In this document: positions 40,748 to 49,275 of the stretch, in pieces
Layout: each line of letters starts with the position of its first letter
Position numbering within the stretch: the stretch's first letter is position 1
Source: CAVVST01 sp963750995
GTDB taxonomy: Bacteria > Acidobacteriota > Vicinamibacteria > Vicinamibacterales > UBA2999
Direction of reading: 5' to 3'
DNA length: 64,000 nt
Assembly: GCA_963750995.1 (NCBI GenBank)
Contig: CAVVST010000005.1
Span: 434,001 to 498,000, forward strand
Notes under the pieces: model-generated
Databases searched by the model: none
Seen by the model: only the letters and a program-made list of their open reading frames with translations
What the model was told of the DNA's origin: nothing
Position numbers and translations under genes: made by a program

Positions 40748-41974
40748 TCACGCCGGCTCGATCAGGTCACGCTTGAACGACACGCCGAGGCCAGGGCCCT
40801 GAGGCACCGGCAAGTAGCCATCCTTGTCCAGCGCGGGTGCATTCTCGAACACCTGCCAGCCCTCGAAGAGATCGCCGATTGGCGGTTCATGGATGAACTC
40901 GAGGATCGGACAGTTGGGCGTGGACGCCGCCAGGTGGATGCCGCAGATGTTCACCAGCCGCCGGTCTTGCGGTGCCCCGTGCGGTGAGACCTGTCTGTTA
41001 TAGGCGGCCGCGAGCATGCCGACCGTGCGGGACATCTGGACCCCGATACGGGCGATCTCCGGCATCAGGATGTCCCAGACCCCGTGATCCAGCATGTCCT
41101 TGAACTCGTGCAGGCCGCCGAAGTTCCCCTCGCCGCCGGCCATGGGCATTGTGAGGAGACGGTTGAGCTCGGCCAACCGTGCGAGGTCGAAGCGCGGCAG
41201 CGGCTCTTCGAACCAATACACCTTGAGCCGCTGGTACTCCAGCGCCGTGTCGTAGGCGCGTGTGAAGTTCCACAGCGTCGGATTATCGCCCCCCGCGTCG
41301 GCGTTGCCGGGCGCCTTGTTGCCATCGGTCAGGATGTGAAAGTCGTCGCCGACCGCGCGTCGCACCAACTCCACCAGGCGAACGTCGTCTTTCAGGGTGC
41401 CGAACGACGAGCGCAGCTTCATGGCGCGCCACCCCTGCCCCTTGATCCGGGCCGCCATCTCGGCACGTTCTTCGGGGGTGCCGACGCCCCACATCGCGGC
41501 GTAGGGGAGGATGCGGTCCCGGACCGGGCCCCACAGCTTGTAGAGCGGCTGGTTCGCCGCTTTGCCCAGCAGGTCCCAGATGGCAATCTCGATCGCGGGG
41601 CTCACGCCGCGCCCCGGCGTCCCGGTTGGCTTGTTCAGGTCCCAGGGATCCTGGCCGACCAGCGTTTTTTTTGCGCCCGCGACCTCCTGCGGCGGGATAC
41701 CAGGCCCCAACCCCACCAGGCCCTCGTTCGTATGAATTTCAATGGCGGTGAAGCCGCCGACCTGAATCGGCAGCGGTCCCGTGTCAGCAGGAATCTTGTC
41801 CACCCGTCGTGCGAGGGATCCCTTGTCTGCGATGAGACGAATCTTGATGAGGCGAACGTCAGTGATCTGCAACCGCCCCGCTCGCGCGGCCTGTGCCGCC
41901 AGCGCCGGCGCCGGCAGCATCGAGGCCGCCGCGGTTACAGTCGGCAGGGTCTTGAGAAAGTCTCGTCTCAGCAC
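40748..41974 (-). CDS. Tat-exported enolase-superfamily (mandelate racemase/muconate lactonizing) protein
   Basis: I prefer GTG 41974, giving 'VLRRDFLKTLPTVTAAASML', a Tat signal matching its paralogue at 47526-48743; the frame extends to 42007. TIM-barrel motifs: 'GWRAMKLRSSF' (KxR acid/base motif), metal ligands in 'HILTDGNKAPG', 'YWFEEPLPR' and 'AGGEGNFGG', and a His in 'QVSPHGAP' typical of the mandelate-racemase-type general base. All catalytic positions are kept, so it should be active, abstracting a proton next to a carboxylate. Twin-arginine export of an enolase-superfamily enzyme is unusual. Substrate unknown. Confidence 0.85.
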   Translation of the reverse strand: MLRRDFLKTLPTVTAAASMLPAPALAAQAARAGRLQITDVRLIKIRLIADKGSLARRVDKIPADTGPLPIQVGGFTAIEIHTNEGLVGLGPGIPPQEVAGAKKTLVGQDPWDLNKPTGTPGRGVSPAIEIAIWDLLGKAANQPLYKLWGPVRDRILPYAAMWGVGTPEERAEMAARIKGQGWRAMKLRSSFGTLKDDVRLVELVRRAVGDDFHILTDGNKAPGNADAGGDNPTLWNFTRAYDTALEYQRLKVYWFEEPLPRFDLARLAELNRLLTMPMAGGEGNFGGLHEFKDMLDHGVWDILMPEIARIGVQMSRTVGMLAAAYNRQVSPHGAPQDRRLVNICGIHLAASTPNCPILEFIHEPPIGDLFEGWQVFENAPALDKDGYLPVPQGPGLGVSFKRDLIEPA

Positions 41975-42144
41975 GACATTCACCTCTGTGTTGTGAGCCT
42001 CGAGCACGTGGATGCTACTGCAGTCGCCCGGACGCGCTCAAGGCGTATCGATTCAGCGGCCCCTTCCATCAGCTATACTCCCCCCGGCTCTTCGCACCAG
42101 TGGCGATTCCCGGGAAATATCGGGAAGACACGGAGGCGGTGGAC

Positions 42145-43987
42145 GTGGACGATCAGCACAGAAATTCCGTCGATCGACGCAGCTTCCTGAAAGCGGCAGC
42201 CACCGGCGGAGCGGCGTTCGTTGGCGCGCAGGCGGTGGGTGCCGAACCGCCACAGCAGCGTGATACCGCAGGATCACCCCAGGCCGAGGCGCCGGCCGCC
42301 ATCGAGATCGTCAACGACGAACGGCCCGGATCGGACTTCATGATGGACGTCTTGACGCCCCTGGGGTTCGAGGTACGTCACGATCAACCCGCACTCGGAT
42401 TCCGGCGGCCTGCAGGAATCGATCATCAATTACACCGGCAACAAGAACCCCGAGCTCATCACCTGTCTCCATGAAGAAATTGCCGTCGCGATCGCGCATG
42501 GCTACTTCAAGATCGAAGGCAAGCCGCTGGCGGCATTGATGTACAGCTCGGTCGGGTTGCAGCACGCCTCGATGGCCGTCTACAGCGCGTTCTGTGACCG
42601 GGTGCCGGTCTACCTGCTGCTCGGAAACAGAGTGTGGAATCCTGATTCACGCAGCGCCCGGGATCCGGTCGCGCTGGCGCGCGATTTCACCAAGTGGGAC
42701 GACCAGCCGGTGTCGCTCGAGCAGTTCGCGGCCTCGGCGGTGCGCGCCTATTCCGTTGCGATGACGCCGCCGTTGATGCCCGTCGCGATCACCATCGATC
42801 AAACGCTGCAGGAGCGACGGATTCCGAAGGGCACCACGCTGCGGGTCCCGAAGTACACGCCAAATGCGGTGCCCGAAGGCGAATCGGGCGCGGTGTCGGA
42901 GGTCGCCCGGCTGCTGGTGAACGCGGAGTTCCCGGTGCTCGCCGTCGAGCGTGCGGCGCGGACCGCCGCGGGGCTGCGCTACATCATCGAGCTCGCCGAG
43001 CTGCTCCAGGCGGCGGTGGTCGACACGATCCAGCGCATGAACTTTCCTTCCCGCCATCCGCTCAGTCAGGACGCCAGCGTCCTGCGCAACGCAGATGTCG
43101 TGCTGGCGCTGGAGCATCCGCTGCTCTCCCGGGACAGTCTCCGGCCGGAAGCCAGGCTGCTCAGCATCAGTTCGTTCGACCTCTTTACCCGGAGCAACTA
43201 CTGGCACTTCGGCGAGTATCAGGAAGCCGACCTTCCGATTGCCGCGGACGCCGAAGCGACGCTGCCGGCGTTGATTGAGGCGGTCAAGCGCCTGATCACG
43301 CCCGATCGAAAGCGGACGTTCGACGCGCGGCGGGTCAAGCTCGCCGAGGCGCATCAACAGGCCAGGGAGCGGAACCGTGTCCTGGCCGCGCACGGCTGGG
43401 ACGCAAGCCCTCTGAGCACGGCGCGGATTGCCGCCGAGCTGTGGGAACAAATCAAGAACAAGGACTGGTCACTGGTCTCGCGCAGCGACGGGATGAGCGA
43501 CTGGGCGTGGCGGCTGTGGAACTTCGAGAAGTACTACCACCACATCGGCCAGTCAGGGTCGCTCGGCATTGGCTACAGCAACCCCGCCGCCGTGGGCGCG
43601 GCGCTGGCGAACCGGAAACACGGCCGGCTCTCGATTAATTTGCAGAACGATGGCGACTTCCTGTTCCTGCCCAGCACGTTGTGGACGGCAGCACATCATC
43701 AGATCCCGATGCTCACCGTCATGCACAACAACCGGATGTACAACCAGGAGGTCATGGTCGTCGCGCGCGTCGCCGCCGAACGCAATCGCGACGTCAGCCG
43801 GTGTCACTTCGGCAACGTGTTCGACAAGCCGTTCGTCGACTACGCGCAGCTGGCGAAAAGCATGGGATGGTACGCCGAGGGGCCCATCGACAATCCACGA
43901 GACCTCGGTCCCGCGATCCGTCGGGCGCTGGCCGTGGTCGAGCGCGGTCAGCCGGCTTTGCTGGACACCGTGACGCAGCCGAACTAG
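42145..43987 (+). CDS. Tat-exported thiamine-diphosphate enzyme, acetolactate synthase/benzoylformate decarboxylase-like (one frameshift)
   Basis: GTG 42145 lies 8 nt after GGAGG and gives 'SVDRRSFLKAAATGGAAFVG', a Tat signal. The frame changes near 42372 through one extra G, after which the family sequence continues. Cofactor-activating Glu in 'CLHEEIAVAIAHGYF'; ThDP motif 'NDGDFLFLPSTLWTAAHHQI' followed by 'MHNNRMYN' (variant of GDG...NN). The product would decarboxylate or carboligate a 2-oxo acid. Export would have to carry the folded, cofactor-loaded protein, which Tat allows. Divergent from the enolase-superfamily gene, so the two may share a control region at 41975-42144. Confidence 0.85.
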
Positions 43988-44007
43988 CTCCGACGCGGTC
44001 TGCTTTT

Positions 44008-44409
44008 ATGTCAGGTCGATCACAAGAGTGGGGCTGGGTCGCCGGTGCGATGCTGGGTGCGCTCGCATTTCCGGCCGTCCTGCTGCACGGCCAGCAGGCA
44101 TCGGCCCCGCCGCCCCCCGCAGCGGCCGCAGCCACGCTCGAGAAAGGCAAACAGCATCTCGTGACGTACGCGTGCTACGCCTGCCATGGATATGCCGGTC
44201 AAGGGTCCGACGTCGGGCCTCGTCTCGATATGAACCGCCTGACAGTGCAGGCGTTTACCGGTTACGTTCGCAAGCCGGCCCGCCGCATGCCAGCCTACAG
44301 GACCGAGCAACAGATTCCGGCCACGGCACTGGCGGAGATCTACGCGTTCCTCAAGTCGCTGCCGCCACCACCGGATCCGAAGACCATTCCCCTTCTGCGC
44401 GCCGACTAG
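44008..44409 (+). CDS. Small mono-haem c-type cytochrome
   Basis: 133 residues. Signal peptide/anchor ('GAMLGALAFPAVLLHGQQ'), Pro/Ala linker, then one CxxCH site in 'YACYACHGYAGQGSD' and a plausible Met ligand in 'ARRMPAYRTEQQIPATAL', typical class I. It begins 20 bp after the ThDP-enzyme stop on the same strand and is probably cotranscribed with it. Expected to carry electrons in the periplasm, possibly from an enzyme in this cluster. Confidence 0.85.
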   Translation: MSGRSQEWGWVAGAMLGALAFPAVLLHGQQASAPPPPAAAAATLEKGKQHLVTYACYACHGYAGQGSDVGPRLDMNRLTVQAFTGYVRKPARRMPAYRTEQQIPATALAEIYAFLKSLPPPPDPKTIPLLRAD

Positions 44410-44443
44410 GGTTCCGTCCCGCGTCGCGCTAGGATTTCGCCTC

Positions 44444-45937
44444 ATGACAAAGCTTCGCGTCGCGATGTGCTCGGCGGTGCTCGTCCTCTTCGGCGTTCTC
44501 CCCCTTGATGCGCAACGAGGTGGCGCGGCGGAGCCCAGGCCGGAGGTCAAGGAGCGCCGGATCGATCTGGAATCGACCTTCGTGCGCTTTCCTCTCCGGC
44601 CCGGCGACGAGCCCTACGGTCGAATCAATGGCGACCGCGTGAAGCAGTTCGTCAACGAGATCACCGCAATTTCTCGAAAGGATCGTGACCGGGGCCACAA
44701 GTACTGGGGCCGGATTGCCGGCACCGACGCGGACAAAGAGGTTCACGAACTGGTGGCCGCCAAGTTTCGCGAATGGGGCCTGCAGGATGTCCGTTTCGAG
44801 CCGGTCGCGCTTGGACCGCAGAATGTGCCGGCCGATTGGGAGGTCAGCGCAAGCGGAAGCGGCACGACGCTGACGTTCGCGACCGCCTTTCCGACACAAG
44901 GCGCTGCCGCGACGCCCGCCGCGGGGCTGGACCTCGACCTCGTGTGGGCCGGATACGGCACCGAGCTCGATTTTGCCGGTCGCGATGTCAAAGGGAAGCT
45001 CGTCTTCATTCAGGCCATGCCCTGGCCGAATGGATTTCAGCAGACGGCGCGGTTCTACGGCGCCCTGGAGCGCGCCGTCGCCAAAGGCGCCGCCGCGCTG
45101 CTGATCAATGTGGCCATTCCCGGCAACATCACCCAATCGATCAGCGGACCGGCCGGCACGACGGGGTTTACCGGCTTCTCGATCGGCTCCGAGGATGCGG
45201 CGCGGCTCAAGGCGCTGATGGAGAAAGGCCCGGTGAAAGTTCACGCGCGGTTGAGCACGGAACGGCGCACCGGGCTCATGGACGCGAATGTCTGGGGCAC
45301 GCTGCCCGGCACCACCAACGAAGACATCGTCATCATGGCGCAGCACGATGCGCGGTTCGAGGGCGCGTTCTCGAACGGGTCGGGCGTGGCCACGATGCTG
45401 GGCCTGGCGGAATACTTCGCCAGGATTCCCGCCGCCAGCCGGCGCCGGACGCTTCGATTCGTCTCGACCGCCGCCGGCGGTGCCCAGTTGATGCACCAGA
45501 ATCGCGCGACGCTGCTGGCCAATACCGCCCTGATCATCAATTGCCAGCACACCTCGTCGATCCAGTTCATTCAGTACGAACCGCCCGAAGGTACCAGCTA
45601 TCCGGAGCAGGGCGGGTTGTACAAGACCCAGGCCGTCAATGCGCGCCAGTTCTGGATCTATGGCAGCGACCGGCTCGCGCGCATCATCTTCGACTCGCTC
45701 GCGCGGTTTGGCGTGGCACTCTGGGATTACGCGATGAACGACGGGTCCGGGCTGGGCGCCGTCGCGCGCGATGCGCCGTCGCTCCAGACGCTGGTGACGC
45801 CGGTGTATTTCTCATCGGACCACGATCGACCGGAGTTCGTGCCGCCGTCGGGGCTGGAGATGGTTGGACGCGCCTACGCCAGGATCATCGATCAGGTGAA
45901 CGAACTGAGCCGGGCCGAGCTCGTGCAGGCGCCGTAG
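44444..45937 (+). CDS. M28-peptidase-like exported protein with degenerate active site
   Basis: 497 residues, intact. Signal peptide ('CSAVLVLFGVLPLDAQ'), PA-type insert ('VWAGYGTELDFAGRDVKGKL'), then the M28 fold. Catalytic positions are altered: the metal motif reads 'MAQHDARFEGAFSNGSGV' (the bridging Asp of the usual N-D-N/G-SG is missing), the Glu-Glu motif reads 'RFVSTAAGGAQLMHQN' (both Glu lost) and the late Asp segment reads 'LIINCQHTSSIQF'. The final His in 'YFSSDHDRPEF' remains. It is probably a non-catalytic binding protein. Third gene in the plus-strand run with the ThDP enzyme and cytochrome c. Confidence 0.8.
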   Translation: MTKLRVAMCSAVLVLFGVLPLDAQRGGAAEPRPEVKERRIDLESTFVRFPLRPGDEPYGRINGDRVKQFVNEITAISRKDRDRGHKYWGRIAGTDADKEVHELVAAKFREWGLQDVRFEPVALGPQNVPADWEVSASGSGTTLTFATAFPTQGAAATPAAGLDLDLVWAGYGTELDFAGRDVKGKLVFIQAMPWPNGFQQTARFYGALERAVAKGAAALLINVAIPGNITQSISGPAGTTGFTGFSIGSEDAARLKALMEKGPVKVHARLSTERRTGLMDANVWGTLPGTTNEDIVIMAQHDARFEGAFSNGSGVATMLGLAEYFARIPAASRRRTLRFVSTAAGGAQLMHQNRATLLANTALIINCQHTSSIQFIQYEPPEGTSYPEQGGLYKTQAVNARQFWIYGSDRLARIIFDSLARFGVALWDYAMNDGSGLGAVARDAPSLQTLVTPVYFSSDHDRPEFVPPSGLEMVGRAYARIIDQVNELSRAELVQAP

Positions 45938-45944
45938 GACTCGA

Positions 45945-46877
45945 TCAGAAGGAACCGCCGATGTACGGCAGCATGCGCCCAAAGAAGACCACGCCCGCCC
46001 ACAGGGCAATCGTCGACGCCGCAATGGCCTTGGCGGAGATTGGCGCGTCGATGCCGGACCCGGTGATCCACGGGTCTTCGGCCGAGGTGAAGTAAAGGAG
46101 ATTCACGCCGGCGAGGAGGAACAGCAGCATCTTCCACTGAAAGGCGATGTTGGTGTCGTACTGTTCGGGAATCGCGATGAAGAACATCATGCCGCTGACC
46201 AGGTTGACGGCGACTCCCATCAGTCCCCACGGCATCAGCCGGTGCAAATCGGCGAAGGCGACCGACTTCATCACGCCGAGGATGCGAAGGTTGAGCACGA
46301 GCACGATCCCGAACGAGAGCGCCAGCCCGACGAAATGAACGGCCTCGGCGGCGGGCCAGACCGACGTCGTGTTCAGCACGAGCGACTTCAGTGATGCATT
46401 CGTCAACCATGCGGTTTCGGTTGGTGCGATGTCCGCGACCGACCGCACTTCCGGATGACGAATCAGGCCGCCGACGTACGCCGCCCGGGCCATGAGGCCG
46501 AACGAGGCTACCGCGAGCAGGGCGACGGCGGCGACGGTGCTCGGCCGGGGTTGGCTCAACCGCCGTGCCTGCCAGAGCGCGAGCCACGCGACGCCGCCGG
46601 CGAGTTCCATGACCACGAACGCCAGCAGCGCCGCGTCGCCATGGATGCGAATGCGAACCGCTGATACGCCCTCGAGGCCCTCTACCAGCCGTCCGGCCGA
46701 GACGCCCGTCAAATAGGCCGGAATCGAGATCAGCGCGACCAGCACGACGATCCGCAGGCTCTGGCGAAGAAGCGGCTGATCTCTGGTGACGAATGCCAGG
46801 AGAAACAGGCCCAGACCCACGCCGAAACCGACGGTCGGCACATGGTTCAGCAGGAGATGCCAGTGCGGGAGGTTCAT
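45945..46877 (-). CDS. Multi-His integral membrane protein, two-domain (paralogue of 29176-30087)
   Basis: ATG 46877 overlaps the upstream TGA (ATGA), so translation is coupled. 310 residues and about eight transmembrane segments. 'MNLPHWHLLLNHVPTVGF' is the same N-terminal His cluster as in 29176-30087. The C-terminal half ('AVHFVGLALSFGIVLVLNLR', 'MPWGLMGVAVNLVSGMMFFI') again resembles the small partner protein. Conserved His in helices could bind haem or metal. It ends 7 bp from the convergent M28-like gene. Function unknown. Confidence 0.8.
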   Translation of the reverse strand: MNLPHWHLLLNHVPTVGFGVGLGLFLLAFVTRDQPLLRQSLRIVVLVALISIPAYLTGVSAGRLVEGLEGVSAVRIRIHGDAALLAFVVMELAGGVAWLALWQARRLSQPRPSTVAAVALLAVASFGLMARAAYVGGLIRHPEVRSVADIAPTETAWLTNASLKSLVLNTTSVWPAAEAVHFVGLALSFGIVLVLNLRILGVMKSVAFADLHRLMPWGLMGVAVNLVSGMMFFIAIPEQYDTNIAFQWKMLLFLLAGVNLLYFTSAEDPWITGSGIDAPISAKAIAASTIALWAGVVFFGRMLPYIGGSF

Positions 46878-47389
46878 TTGACGATGAGGCCGATCAGCGC
46901 CTCCGGTCTGGTTGGACCGACGTAGGCCATCAGCCGTCCGGCGGTGATGGCTCCCGCCCACAAGAGAATGGACGCACACGCGAGGACGCGGGCCTCATTC
47001 GGGATCGGCCTCGCGTCAACCGATTCATCATCGAACACCTTGCGTTTGATGCGCATGAGCACCCACATGCTCAGGCCGATCAGCACCATCTTCGTCCAGA
47101 AGACCCCGCTGATCCCCACCGTGGTGGCGGCGCGCGCCAGCAGCAACGACCCCGAGAGCGCGTTAAGCACGAACCCACCCCACATGATCGGGAAGAGTGT
47201 TTTCAGGGACTTGAGCGGAATGCGCGCGCCGAAGCCGAGCAGCCGCAGGTCGATCACGGCGCTGACGCCGACGATGATCGCGAGGCCAAAGGTGTGCAGG
47301 GTCAGCACCATCGGAAACGCGAAGAGCGAACGCGATTCCCGGACCCAGGTGCTGATACCACTGGCTTCGAGCGCTTCCAGCACCCCCAT
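46874..47389 (-). CDS. Small integral membrane protein (partner of 45945-46877)
   Basis: Intact copy of the small partner also found, frame-broken, at 30084-30550. 171 residues from ATG 47389 (a GTG at 47392 is an alternative). It begins with an amphipathic 'VLEALEASGISTWVRESRSL', then 'LTLHTFGLAIIVGVSAVIDL', 'FPIMWGGFVLNALSGSLLLA' and two more helices, with 'AGRLMAYVGP' near the end. The His in the first transmembrane helix is conserved in both copies and in the larger partner. Possibly DUF6644-like. It precedes its large partner with an overlapping stop and start. Confidence 0.8.
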   Translation of the reverse strand: MGVLEALEASGISTWVRESRSLFAFPMVLTLHTFGLAIIVGVSAVIDLRLLGFGARIPLKSLKTLFPIMWGGFVLNALSGSLLLARAATTVGISGVFWTKMVLIGLSMWVLMRIKRKVFDDESVDARPIPNEARVLACASILLWAGAITAGRLMAYVGPTRPEALIGLIVK

Positions 47390-47525
47390 CACCGGTCACC
47401 GTGCCTTTTTGCGAGGGGATATCGTGAGGGTCTCAATGGGCGCCGTGATGGGTGATCCTCCTCACGCGGTTGGCCGAACACAGGAGGGTGGTGTGTGCGC
47501 GGGCGGTTGGAAAGAGATCGCTTGA

Positions 47526-48743
47526 CTACGACCTGTCGATCAGATCGGGCCGGAGCGTCACGCCGAGGCCAGGGCCCTGAGGGACCTTCATGTAGCCATC
47601 CTTCTCCAGCACGGGCGCGTTCTCGAAGACCGACCAGCCGGCGAAGATGTCGCCGATCGGCGGTTCGTGGATGAACTCCACAATCGGGGCGTTGGGTGTC
47701 GACGCGACGAGGTGAATCGCACAGATATTGGCCAACCGTCTCTCGAAGGTGGCCCCGTGCGGCGAGACCTGCTTGTTGTAGGCCGCCGCCAACGTACCGA
47801 TATTGCGTGACATCGTGGGCCCCAGGTTGATGACCTCGGGCATCAAGACGTCCCAGACATTCTTATCGAGCATGTCCTTGAATTCATGGATGCCCCAGTT
47901 CGCCTCGCCGCCGACCATGGGAAGCTCGACGAGCCGATTGAGCTCGGCCAGGAGGTCGAGCGCGTAGCGGGGCAGGGGTTCTTCGAGCCAATACACGCCC
48001 AGCTTCTGCAACTCCCGGCAGGTGTCGACCGCGCGTTTGAAGGTCCACAAGTTCGGATTGTCGCCGCCCGCGTCGGCGTTACCAGGCGCCTTGTTGCCAT
48101 CGGTCAGGATGTGGAACTGATCGTCGGTAGCCTTCCGGACTTCTTCGACGACGCGAATGTCATCCCTCAGCGTCGGGAAACTGTTGCGCACCTTCATGGC
48201 GCGCCACCCGTCGGCCTTGAGCCTCGCAGCCATGCGGCCGCGGTCCTCGGGGGTTCCGACGCCCCACATCGCCGCGTAGACCAGGACTCTGTCTCGCGTT
48301 CCGCCCCATAGCTTGTAGAGCGGCTGGTCCGTCGCTTTGCCCAGCAAGTCCCAGAGGGCGATCTCCACCGGGGCGCCCCACGTGCGCTGCGGTGCGTACA
48401 GCGCGGCCGCGTGTTGATTGATGTCGAATGGATCGCGGCCGACGAGCAGGCGCTTCGCGGACATGACGTCGCCAGGAGCGATGCCAGGGCCGATGCCCAC
48501 CAACCCCGAATCCGTGTGGACTTCCGTCACCGTAAACCCGCCGATGGTGAAAGGCAGCGCCTGGCCGCCGCCACCGGCCAGCCCTCTCGGAACCGCGCCG
48601 AGATCTTTCACCAGACGGATCTTGATCAGGCGAACGTCGGTGATCTTCAGCCGGACCGCATGTGCATACTTCGGAAGCAGGATGGGCGCCATGGTCAGCG
48701 TGGCCAACCCTGGCAGTGTCTTGAAGAAATCTCGCCTCAGCAT
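47526..48743 (-). CDS. Tat-exported enolase-superfamily protein (second copy)
   Basis: ATG 48743 has GGGGAGG 6 nt upstream and opens a Tat-type 'MLRRDFFKTLPGLATLTMAP'. Very similar to 40748-41974 over its whole length. Active-site motifs are kept: 'WRAMKVRNSF' (KxR), 'ILTDGNKAPG', 'YWLEEPLPR', 'VGGEANWG' and the His of 'QVSPHGAT'. The two copies bracket the ThDP enzyme, cytochrome c, M28-like and membrane genes. Both should be active and may act on stereoisomers or homologous acids. Substrate unknown. Confidence 0.85.
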   Translation of the reverse strand: MLRRDFFKTLPGLATLTMAPILLPKYAHAVRLKITDVRLIKIRLVKDLGAVPRGLAGGGGQALPFTIGGFTVTEVHTDSGLVGIGPGIAPGDVMSAKRLLVGRDPFDINQHAAALYAPQRTWGAPVEIALWDLLGKATDQPLYKLWGGTRDRVLVYAAMWGVGTPEDRGRMAARLKADGWRAMKVRNSFPTLRDDIRVVEEVRKATDDQFHILTDGNKAPGNADAGGDNPNLWTFKRAVDTCRELQKLGVYWLEEPLPRYALDLLAELNRLVELPMVGGEANWGIHEFKDMLDKNVWDVLMPEVINLGPTMSRNIGTLAAAYNKQVSPHGATFERRLANICAIHLVASTPNAPIVEFIHEPPIGDIFAGWSVFENAPVLEKDGYMKVPQGPGLGVTLRPDLIDRS

Positions 48744-48818
48744 CCCATCCTCCCCCGCTGATGGCACCCCTCGGACACGGGTAGCGACGGTTGCCGGCTA
48801 CTGCGTGCCTGCAGTCGC

Positions 48819-49238
48819 CTAAGGGGTTCCCAGACCCAGGCCCGAATCACCCAACTCGATCTTCTTGCCGTCAGGCAGGGTCATCGCGTTGACCAAGATG
48901 CCCTTCGTGGCTCCCCCCGACACCTTTGGGGGGTATCCATACAGCGTCAACTTGGTGCCCGGGGCCAACGTCTCTTTGGTAATACCGTACCTGGCCAAGC
49001 CGGCGACGCCTTGCCCCAAGATGGCTACGTACTTCGTCGTCACCGCGCCCTCCGTGACGTCCAAGAACATGGACGGATGGGGGTTGACGAGCGCCACCCT
49101 CGTGATCACGCCGGTTACCGACACCTTCTTCTGGGCCTCCCAGAAATTCGCAACCGAGTGATGGGCCTGCACAGAGGCCGTCCGCATGACGAGCACAGCG
49201 GCAAGCACGACAATCAACATACTTGCGCCTAGTCTCAC
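48819..49238 (-). CDS. DUF6152-like exported protein
   Basis: GTG 49238 has GGAGG 7 nt upstream and is followed by a signal peptide ending 'MRTASVQAHHSVANFWE', so His-His would again be the mature N-terminus. 'VALVNPHPSMFLDV' carries the PH motif. About 139 residues. It is 37 bp downstream of a FamA gene on the same strand, the fourth such pair in the window. Function unknown. Confidence 0.8.
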   Translation of the reverse strand: MRLGASMLIVVLAAVLVMRTASVQAHHSVANFWEAQKKVSVTGVITRVALVNPHPSMFLDVTEGAVTTKYVAILGQGVAGLARYGITKETLAPGTKLTLYGYPPKVSGGATKGILVNAMTLPDGKKIELGDSGLGLGTP

Positions 49239-49275
49239 AGTATTCCTCCGGTTTCTAGAGCTTCTTACTGGCGAC

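Noticed and set aside
41084..42190. Long plus-strand open frame (368 codons) opposite the first enolase-superfamily gene
   Set aside because: Arg/His/Gln-rich translation with no family feature; it is the antisense of an intact gene with all catalytic motifs. The same holds for 57413-58465 and 58980-60002.
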